The notes beneath the pieces are model-generated. The model was not told the origin of the DNA. It saw only the letters and a program-made list of their open reading frames with translations, and made no database searches. The position numbers and the translations under genes were made by a program. This document shows positions 22,431 to 27,655 of a stretch of DNA of 27,655 bases, piece by piece. The stretch is from Lachnospiraceae bacterium UBA1759 (GTDB lineage: Bacteria > Bacillota > Clostridia > Lachnospirales > Lachnospiraceae). The stretch's first letter is position 1, and every line of letters starts with the position of its first letter. The DNA lies in contig DCHF01000017.1 of the NCBI GenBank assembly GCA_002315555.1, positions 1 through 27,655 of the forward strand, written 5' to 3'.

Positions 22431-24695
22431 ATGAACGAACGTATTTTTACCGCTATCGGACCTTGTTACGAGGACGTGAAAGATCATTTATTTGATCAGT
22501 ATAAGTCCCCCGCATTCAATGATGGTTCCGGTCTCTCCACGGAGGCGCTGGAGGCCGGCTTTATCGAGATCCTTGAAGCGGGAAAAGACGAGCCGCGCAT
22601 CGCACTGAAGGCACGTCTGTTTGGTTATGTGCTTGAAAATGCGCGGATCGATGTGGATCCGGTGGATTGGTTTGCGGATCATTTTGACAGTGCGGACAAG
22701 ATTCTGTACCGACAGGTGGAAGAGTGGCGCAAGGAAGCAAGTGACGGCCCCGCAAAGAATGCCGCCGATGTGATCGGGCGTGCGAAAGCTACCGGTGCTT
22801 TTTATGGGGAACTGGACCTCGGACATATTTCGCCGGGTTGGCGGTTCCTTTTAAAAGAGGGCGTCCAGGGAATAATTGCCTATGTGGAAAGCTTGAAAGA
22901 GGCTGCGGTCCGTGACGGCGCGGAAAAATCCGGAGACGGTGCTTCTGCATCGGACAAAGTGCTTTTCTATGACTCCGTGCTGTCTGTTTACGATGCAATG
23001 CTCCTTTATATGGCACGCCTGGAGACCGAGGCACGCCGGATGATCACCGTTCATCCGGAAGCCGAAGACCGCATGGAAAAACTGGCGGGCTGCCTGAATG
23101 CGCTTCGACACCGGGCTCCGGAGACCTTCTACGAGGCCCTGCAGCTTTCTTACCTGTTCCATCAGCTCATCGAATTTGAGGGTGAGTGGGTGCGCTCCAT
23201 GGGCAGCTTTGAGTTGAATTTCGGCCCGTTCTATGAGGCCGATCTTGCTTCCGGCCGCATTACGGAGGAGGACGCGCGCGAACTCATCCGCTTCTATTGG
23301 ATGAAATACTATGCCAACACCCGTGGCTCGGGCAATGGCAAGAACTTCTATTTTGGCGGCCTCACAGATGAGGAGACGAACGGCATCGGCCCGCTGACCT
23401 ACCTTGCGTTAGATGTATTCTACGAACTGAACCAGACCGACCCCAAGCTTTCCATTAAGATTAACCGGAAGACACCGGAAAAATTTAAGCGCGTCATTGC
23501 GAAGTGCCTGCGGGACGGCCGTACGAACATGGTCATCGTCAATGATGACGAGACCCTGGAGGCCATCCGGAAACGCGGTGTTTCCAAAGAGGACAGCTAT
23601 GAATACCTGCTGATCGGCTGCTATGAGCCGGCCATCGAGGGCAAGGAAGTGGCCTGCAACATGTGCATCAAGTTCAACCTCGTGAAAGCGGTGGAGCTTG
23701 CGTTGTTTAACGGAACGGACCCGATGACCGGAGAGAGGATCGGCATCGACACCGGAAACAGCGAGGAATTTACGACTTTTGAAGGGTTTTATACCGCCTA
23801 TGAAGCGCAGCTTCAGCATCAGTTGGAACTGGTACAGCAGGCCATCCGTGACTACGAAGGCCTGTGGGCGATGATCAACCCGGAACCTTTCATTTCCGGC
23901 ACCTTTATCCCGGCGCTTCAAAACGGCCGTGATATTTCGCAATACGGTGCGAAGATCAACAATACCGGCAGCATGGGTGCGGGACTCGCAAATGCCGCGG
24001 ACTCGCTGCTCGCTATTAAGAAAACAGTCTTTGAGGACAAACGCTATACGATGGCTGAACTTAAGGCTATGCTCTTAGCAAACTTCGAAGGCAGTGGCCG
24101 TGACAGGCTGTATCTTTTGAACCGTGTTGCCAAGTGGGGCAATAATGACGCGGAGGCGGATGCCATGGCGCTTCGCGTCGCAAATTCCTACACCAGTCGC
24201 GTCAACGGCGTACCGAACGGTCGAGGCGGTATTTTTACCGCGTCGATCTTCACACTGGACCACAGCTTCTTCCTGGGCCATACCACGGGTGCAACGCCGG
24301 ACGGCCGAGCAGCGCATCATTATCTGGCCAAAGGCATCGGCGCGATGACCGGAATGGATAAGGCCGGCGTGACCGCGCAGATCGAATCCGTATCCAAGCT
24401 GGATTTCACGAATATCCCGAACGGATCGGTGCTGGATCTGTACCTGCATCCGTCGGCTGTGGACGGCGAGAAGGGCATCGATACGCTGATTCAGCTCATC
24501 GATACCTACTTTAGTCAGGGCGGTTACGGCGTGCAGTTCAACATCCTGAACGCAGAGGATCTGAAGATGGCGCAGAAACACCCGGAGGATTATGCTACGC
24601 TTCAGGTGCGTCTTTGCGGCTGGAACGTCTATTTTGTGACTTTGAACGAGGAGCAGCAGAACCACTTCATTGAGACGACGATGCAGGTGGTGTAA
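22431..24695 (+). CDS. Glycyl radical enzyme, dehydratase/lyase class, substrate unknown
   Basis: A 754-residue protein of the pyruvate formate-lyase superfamily. The thiyl site reads G-C-Y-E-P with Cys397 and Glu399: the C-x-E layout of diol dehydratases and C-C/C-N/C-S lyases, not the C-C of pyruvate formate-lyase. The conserved T-P-D-G-R occurs at 622-626. The glycyl loop is R-L-C-G-W with Gly730, 24 residues from the end, instead of the usual R-V-x-G-Y. ATG 22431 follows AAAAGGAGG by 8 bp. Its activase is encoded next. It sits after an arabinofuranosidase with no aldehyde dehydrogenase or microcompartment genes, so it is not an obvious propanediol dehydratase locus. Family certain, reaction unknown. 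Confidence 0.88.
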   Translation: MNERIFTAIGPCYEDVKDHLFDQYKSPAFNDGSGLSTEALEAGFIEILEAGKDEPRIALKARLFGYVLENARIDVDPVDWFADHFDSADKILYRQVEEWRKEASDGPAKNAADVIGRAKATGAFYGELDLGHISPGWRFLLKEGVQGIIAYVESLKEAAVRDGAEKSGDGASASDKVLFYDSVLSVYDAMLLYMARLETEARRMITVHPEAEDRMEKLAGCLNALRHRAPETFYEALQLSYLFHQLIEFEGEWVRSMGSFELNFGPFYEADLASGRITEEDARELIRFYWMKYYANTRGSGNGKNFYFGGLTDEETNGIGPLTYLALDVFYELNQTDPKLSIKINRKTPEKFKRVIAKCLRDGRTNMVIVNDDETLEAIRKRGVSKEDSYEYLLIGCYEPAIEGKEVACNMCIKFNLVKAVELALFNGTDPMTGERIGIDTGNSEEFTTFEGFYTAYEAQLQHQLELVQQAIRDYEGLWAMINPEPFISGTFIPALQNGRDISQYGAKINNTGSMGAGLANAADSLLAIKKTVFEDKRYTMAELKAMLLANFEGSGRDRLYLLNRVAKWGNNDAEADAMALRVANSYTSRVNGVPNGRGGIFTASIFTLDHSFFLGHTTGATPDGRAAHHYLAKGIGAMTGMDKAGVTAQIESVSKLDFTNIPNGSVLDLYLHPSAVDGEKGIDTLIQLIDTYFSQGGYGVQFNILNAEDLKMAQKHPEDYATLQVRLCGWNVYFVTLNEEQQNHFIETTMQVV

Positions 24696-24722
24696 ATAAA
24701 TGTCCGGTCGAGAACGCGATAA

Positions 24723-24765
24723 GACAGCGTGCTGAGGATTGGAAACGCTGTCCGGTTGTGACCGG
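24723..24765 (+). promoter_or_regulatory. Two consecutive hairpins between the glycyl radical enzyme and its activase
   Basis: GACAGCGT (24723-24730) pairs with ACGCTGTC (24745-24752), and CCGGT (24752-24756) pairs with ACCGG (24761-24765). No T-run follows, so it is not a terminator. It may lower or protect expression of the activase relative to the enzyme. Confidence 0.4.
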
Positions 24766-24801
24766 AGTATGATTTTGACTTTAGGAAGGGCGGTTTACGG
24801 A

Positions 24802-25716
24802 ATGAAAGGTTTTGTCTCGGATTTTAAACGAATGAGCGTCCATGACGGTCCCGGCATCCGCACGACGGTCTTCTTGAAGGGCTGTCCGCTACGATGCAAA
24901 TGGTGCCACAATCCGGAAAATCTGAAAATGACGCCGGTGCTGAGCTTCACGGAAAAACTTTGTGTGGGCTGCGGAGCCTGTGCGGAGGTGTGCAGGCAGG
25001 GCGTGCATACGTTTTCTTTTGAAACGGCTCATAAGCTGGATCATGAAAAGTGCATCGCCTGCGGTGCCTGTGTGGAGGAATGCTATACCGGTGCACTGAA
25101 GCTCTATGGTTTTCAAGCAGAGCCGGAGGAAGTTACGGTGAAACTGCTGGCTGACCGGGCCTTTTATGAACAATCGGGCGGCGGTGTGACCTTTTCCGGT
25201 GGAGAACCGCTTCTTCAAGCGGACTTTCTCGTGGAGATATTGAAGGAATTGAAGGCGGAGGGAATCCACACAGCGGTCGATACCTGCGGTGAGGTCCCGT
25301 GGGAGGCGTTTGAGAAGGTGCTGACGTATACGGATATGTTTTTATACGATGTGAAGCATTTGGACGTGAAAAAACATCGGGAGTGGACCGGAGTGCCGAA
25401 CGGGCGGATCCTGGAGAATCTTCAGAACCTTTCTTTAGCCGGCGCAGCGGTGGAGATCCGCACACCGGTCATTCCGGGAGTCAATGATGACCGGGAAACG
25501 CTTTGCGGAATCGCAAAAATGCTGAGTGCCATGGATAATGTGACCGCGTGGCGCCTTCTTCCCTATCATAGCATGGGGAAGGCGAAGTATGATTCCATCG
25601 GACAGGCCTATAACATGCCGGAGATCGAGATGCCGGACAATGTGTTCATGCGTCGCCTGCAGGAAGAACTGAAGCCGGTGTTTGCTCGGGTGATGCTGTC
25701 ATCGGATCAGTACTGA
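24802..25716 (+). CDS. Glycyl-radical enzyme activating protein (radical SAM)
   Basis: A 304-residue radical SAM protein that would generate the glycyl radical on the neighbouring enzyme using S-adenosylmethionine. The SAM cluster motif is C28-x3-C32-x2-C35 after H-D-G-P-G-I-R-T. A ferredoxin-like insert with two further cluster motifs follows: C54, C57, C60, C64 and C84, C87, C90, C94. This two-cluster insert is typical of activases of dehydratase-type enzymes and absent from the pyruvate formate-lyase activase. The SAM-binding G-G-E-P is at about 153-156. ATG 24802 matches the usual family start (M-K-G-F); ATG 24769 is an alternative. It is cytoplasmic and oxygen-sensitive. Confidence 0.93.
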   Translation: MKGFVSDFKRMSVHDGPGIRTTVFLKGCPLRCKWCHNPENLKMTPVLSFTEKLCVGCGACAEVCRQGVHTFSFETAHKLDHEKCIACGACVEECYTGALKLYGFQAEPEEVTVKLLADRAFYEQSGGGVTFSGGEPLLQADFLVEILKELKAEGIHTAVDTCGEVPWEAFEKVLTYTDMFLYDVKHLDVKKHREWTGVPNGRILENLQNLSLAGAAVEIRTPVIPGVNDDRETLCGIAKMLSAMDNVTAWRLLPYHSMGKAKYDSIGQAYNMPEIEMPDNVFMRRLQEELKPVFARVMLSSDQY

Positions 25717-25756
25717 GGCGCGGCTGGGTTCGGTATTTCGATGAGAAACTATTGTT

Positions 25757-25846
25757 ATGAAGACGGAATTTGAAAGTAAAGTACGCTCTGACCGGTGCGG
25801 TGTTGTAATGTATCTGGACAGTGAGAATTGCGTGAGGAACTTATGA
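25757..25846 (+). CDS. Possible 29-residue leader ORF coupled to the flavoprotein gene
   Basis: A short ORF whose TGA overlaps the flavoprotein ATG as ATGA (25843-25846). The peptide is polar with two Cys. Its own ribosome site is weak, and it may be a coincidence or the tail of a decayed gene. Included because the exact coupling is suggestive. Confidence 0.2.
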   Translation: MKTEFESKVRSDRCGVVMYLDSENCVRNL

Positions 25847-26388
25847 AAATACTTATTATCAATTGCAGTCCGGTCAGAAATGGTGCGACTGCAGAAATAG
25901 TAAATATTGTAAAAGATCATGTTCATACAGGTAATGAAGTAAGAAGTATCTGCATTGATGATTATGAAATTGCTTTATGCAAGGGGTGCAGAACCTGCCA
26001 TATCACAGCGCAATGTTTTCAAAAAGATGATGTTGCAGCGTTAATGGAACAGTATGAATGGGCAGATAAAATAGTGTCCGTGTCTCCATCATATTGGGCG
26101 GACATTCCGGGACAATTCAAGGTGTTTATTGACAGATGTACCCCTTGGTGCAATACACATGAGCCACACGCAAAACTATCTGCCGGTAAAAAAGGATATA
26201 CTATTGCGCTCCGAACAGGTCCAAGTATGCCTGAGTGTGAAAGAATCATCAGCAGCATTGAACATTTTCATGGTCATCTGGAAATTGAGTCTTGCGGAAA
26301 ACTAGGTCTTTGCTCTATTGAGTATAAAGAAGATATTGCTGCAAGGATAGATGAAATAAAGGAATTTTGTAATACAATTTTGAACTGA
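25843..26388 (+). CDS. Flavodoxin-fold reductase with iron-sulfur-flavoprotein cysteine motif
   Basis: A 181-residue protein of the NADPH-dependent FMN reductase/flavodoxin-like family. The FMN-binding start is M-K-I-L-I-I-N-C-S-P-V-R-N-G-A-T and the flavin loop is V-S-P-S-Y-W-A-D-I-P-G-Q-F-K (80-93). C46-x2-C49-x2-C52-x5-C58 corresponds to the compact cluster motif of iron-sulfur flavoproteins, so it may bind a [4Fe-4S] cluster and carry electrons from NAD(P)H or ferredoxin. The start follows TGAGGA. Codon use is clearly AT-richer than the upstream operon, which suggests separate acquisition. Physiological partner unknown. Confidence 0.8.
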   Translation: MKILIINCSPVRNGATAEIVNIVKDHVHTGNEVRSICIDDYEIALCKGCRTCHITAQCFQKDDVAALMEQYEWADKIVSVSPSYWADIPGQFKVFIDRCTPWCNTHEPHAKLSAGKKGYTIALRTGPSMPECERIISSIEHFHGHLEIESCGKLGLCSIEYKEDIAARIDEIKEFCNTILN

Positions 26389-26402
26389 TTTTCATTTCAT
26401 AA

Positions 26403-26543
26403 AACAGTTTGCAATCGACTATATCAGAACATTTCCTAAAGGACCTTCGGAACGCCTGCCTCTCATATGAACCGGAAAATACAGGTGTAGCCGCCTTATA
26501 TCATTCCTTCGGCTTTGCTGAACCAGGAGACCCATGGCAATGA
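26403..26543 (+). pseudogene. C-terminal relic of a GNAT-family N-acetyltransferase
   Basis: An ORF closed upstream by TAA at 26400-26402 and ending at TGA 26541-26543. It contains L-S-Y-E-P-E-N-T-G-V-A-A-L-Y-H-S-F-G-F, the characteristic last strand-helix-strand of GNAT acetyltransferases of the spermidine/diamine acetyltransferase type. About 46 codons remain with no start codon and no acetyl-CoA-binding motif, so it is a truncated remnant. It occupies most of the 203-bp gap between the flavoprotein and the helical membrane protein. Confidence 0.65.
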
Positions 26544-26591
26544 GGAAGAAATTTAAATTTGTGGAGCACACGAAAAAGGAGAATGGGAGTT

Positions 26592-27644
26592 ATGAGAAAA
26601 AAGATACTGATTTCTTCTTTGATTGTGTTGGTTATAGTTGCTATCGGAATATCGGTTTTGGTATTTCGCTCTGTTTCCGATAAGAAATTGCTTAACACTC
26701 CTGAAGATGAGCTGTATATGCAGATGAGTGAACTTGATTCAAAGCAACTTATAAACATAATCAATAGGATAGAAAATAGATACCCGACAATGTGGGGGAG
26801 AGAAAAACTGTTGCCGCTCTATACTGCATTGATTGATAAAGCTAATGATTTCTCTGAGGACCAACTTATTGAGTTGATTTCTGAGAAAAAGACTCTATCC
26901 GGTATAGACAGTGCATTTGTTGAGATATATACGATAAATGGATTTGACGCATCCAAGCTACTTGTTCTACTGGATGACTCTAATATTGCAGATGAAGTAA
27001 AAGAATATATCGCTTCACGAAGCGACTTTTCAGCGGAAGAATTAGTTGAAATATTCCGAATGTATGATAGTCGAATTTCTGTGACCGTAATCAAAAGGCT
27101 TGCTGCGGCTGCTCCCGATAAATTGGCGAAATTAGTAGAAGAAAGCATATCTTGGAGTCATAATGCAGTGTCCGATGAGAAGAATAGAGCCATCTGCCTT
27201 GCGATTGCGGGATACTACGAAGAGTGTACAAGCAAAGAAGAAGCATATGTAGTACGTGAACAGTATGCGCCAGTTCTCAAACAGTTTTATGAGCAAAGCA
27301 ATTCTGATTTAGTACAGGATGAAGCAATATATGCTCTTGGTCGTATCTGTGACAACGAGTGGTTCGCATGGATTATCGAGAATAACAGCATTAACAAATA
27401 TACAAAAATCTCGGTAATTGAACGAAATGCTAATATGCTGAAAGCCATGGTGGAGTCGGCAAAGTCAGAGGACGAAATCTCTTCGGTAATCGAAGCAATG
27501 AAGATTCATCCGATATTAGATATTGGAGATAGCTTTCAGCATGCGATTGCCAATGGGACACTTCCAGAATCAGATGAATTAAATTCTTTAATTGCTTTTA
27601 TTCAAAAAGAAGGTATGAAAGCAGTTGATAAGTACGAAAAGTAA
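26592..27644 (+). CDS. Membrane-anchored alpha-helical protein of unknown function
   Basis: Not recognised. 350 residues: a basic start (M-R-K-K) and one hydrophobic helix (about 5-26) serve as signal anchor, then an acidic, nearly all-helical extracytoplasmic part with short repeated helical hairpins (for example F-S-E-D-Q-L-I-E-L-I, F-S-A-E-E-L-V-E-I-F). The pattern resembles HEAT-type or tetratricopeptide-like solenoids, but I cannot assign a family. ATG 26592 is used (AAGGAG about 10 bp upstream); ATG 26583 is possible. It is AT-rich in base content, like the flavoprotein gene, and unlike the rest of the window. It ends 11 bp before the window end. Confidence 0.75.
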   Translation: MRKKILISSLIVLVIVAIGISVLVFRSVSDKKLLNTPEDELYMQMSELDSKQLINIINRIENRYPTMWGREKLLPLYTALIDKANDFSEDQLIELISEKKTLSGIDSAFVEIYTINGFDASKLLVLLDDSNIADEVKEYIASRSDFSAEELVEIFRMYDSRISVTVIKRLAAAAPDKLAKLVEESISWSHNAVSDEKNRAICLAIAGYYEECTSKEEAYVVREQYAPVLKQFYEQSNSDLVQDEAIYALGRICDNEWFAWIIENNSINKYTKISVIERNANMLKAMVESAKSEDEISSVIEAMKIHPILDIGDSFQHAIANGTLPESDELNSLIAFIQKEGMKAVDKYEK

Positions 27645-27655
27645 GAGCAACAAAT

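Noticed and set aside
22431..24695. Pyruvate formate-lyase (pflB)
   Set aside because: The adjacent Cys-Cys pair of pyruvate formate-lyase is absent; the site is Cys-x-Glu, and the activase has the extra ferredoxin-like clusters of the dehydratase group.
26534..26683. 49-codon ORF with AGGAGA upstream, overlapping the helical membrane protein start
   Set aside because: Begins inside the acetyltransferase relic and overlaps the next gene's signal anchor in another frame; coding evidence is weak.

Overview
The window looks like chromosomal DNA from an anaerobic, gut- or rumen-type Firmicute, most likely a Lachnospiraceae-like Clostridium relative. The grounds are an oxygen-sensitive glycyl radical enzyme with its SAM activase, Clostridia-style AAAGGAG ribosome binding sites, luxS, a LytTR regulator, an ECF sigma factor with a zinc-finger anti-sigma factor, and many cytoplasmic glycosidases. 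The assignment is inferred from gene content only. I see no rRNA, tRNA, CRISPR array, insertion sequence or phage gene.

Layout. (1) 1-5526, minus strand: a tight four-gene operon transcribed leftwards: metallo-beta-lactamase-fold hydrolase, parallel beta-helix protein, GH36-type alpha-galactosidase, and a serine beta-lactamase-family hydrolase cut by the window start. (2) 5754-7864, plus: a divergent MFS transporter and a cysteine-rich DUF2284 protein. (3) 7943-10214, plus: a LytTR regulator whose receiver lacks the phospho-acceptor Asp, then an unknown 100-residue protein translationally coupled to a lone type IV prepilin-like protein. Two near-identical promoters flank this pair, and the second has no gene behind it. 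(4) 10346-14382, minus: GH2 beta-mannosidase and GH30 beta-glycosidase, each followed by a hairpin. (5) 14474-17952, plus: luxS, ECF sigma factor, anti-sigma factor and a MoaF-like protein; luxS and the sigma gene share an unusual promoter spacer. (6) 18056-19387, minus: GH39-like beta-xylosidase. (7) 19560-25716, plus: MFS transporter, GH51 alpha-L-arabinofuranosidase, an unassigned glycyl radical enzyme and its activating enzyme. (8) About 25740 to the end: visibly AT-richer DNA with an iron-sulfur-flavoprotein-like gene, the C-terminal relic of a GNAT acetyltransferase, and a membrane-anchored helical protein of unknown function.

How the genes fit together. The glycosidases (alpha-galactosidase, beta-mannosidase, GH30, beta-xylosidase, arabinofuranosidase) show no signal peptides, so they probably trim imported plant-cell-wall oligosaccharides (galactomannan, arabinoxylan) in the cytoplasm. 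Two MFS carriers, and no ABC importer, are the only transporters visible. The arabinofuranosidase operon feeds into a glycyl radical enzyme with a C-x-E active site (dehydratase/lyase class, not pyruvate formate-lyase) and a non-canonical RLCGW glycyl loop. That pair is the best candidate here for an undescribed pathway step. The LytTR/prepilin locus with its duplicated promoter is the second.
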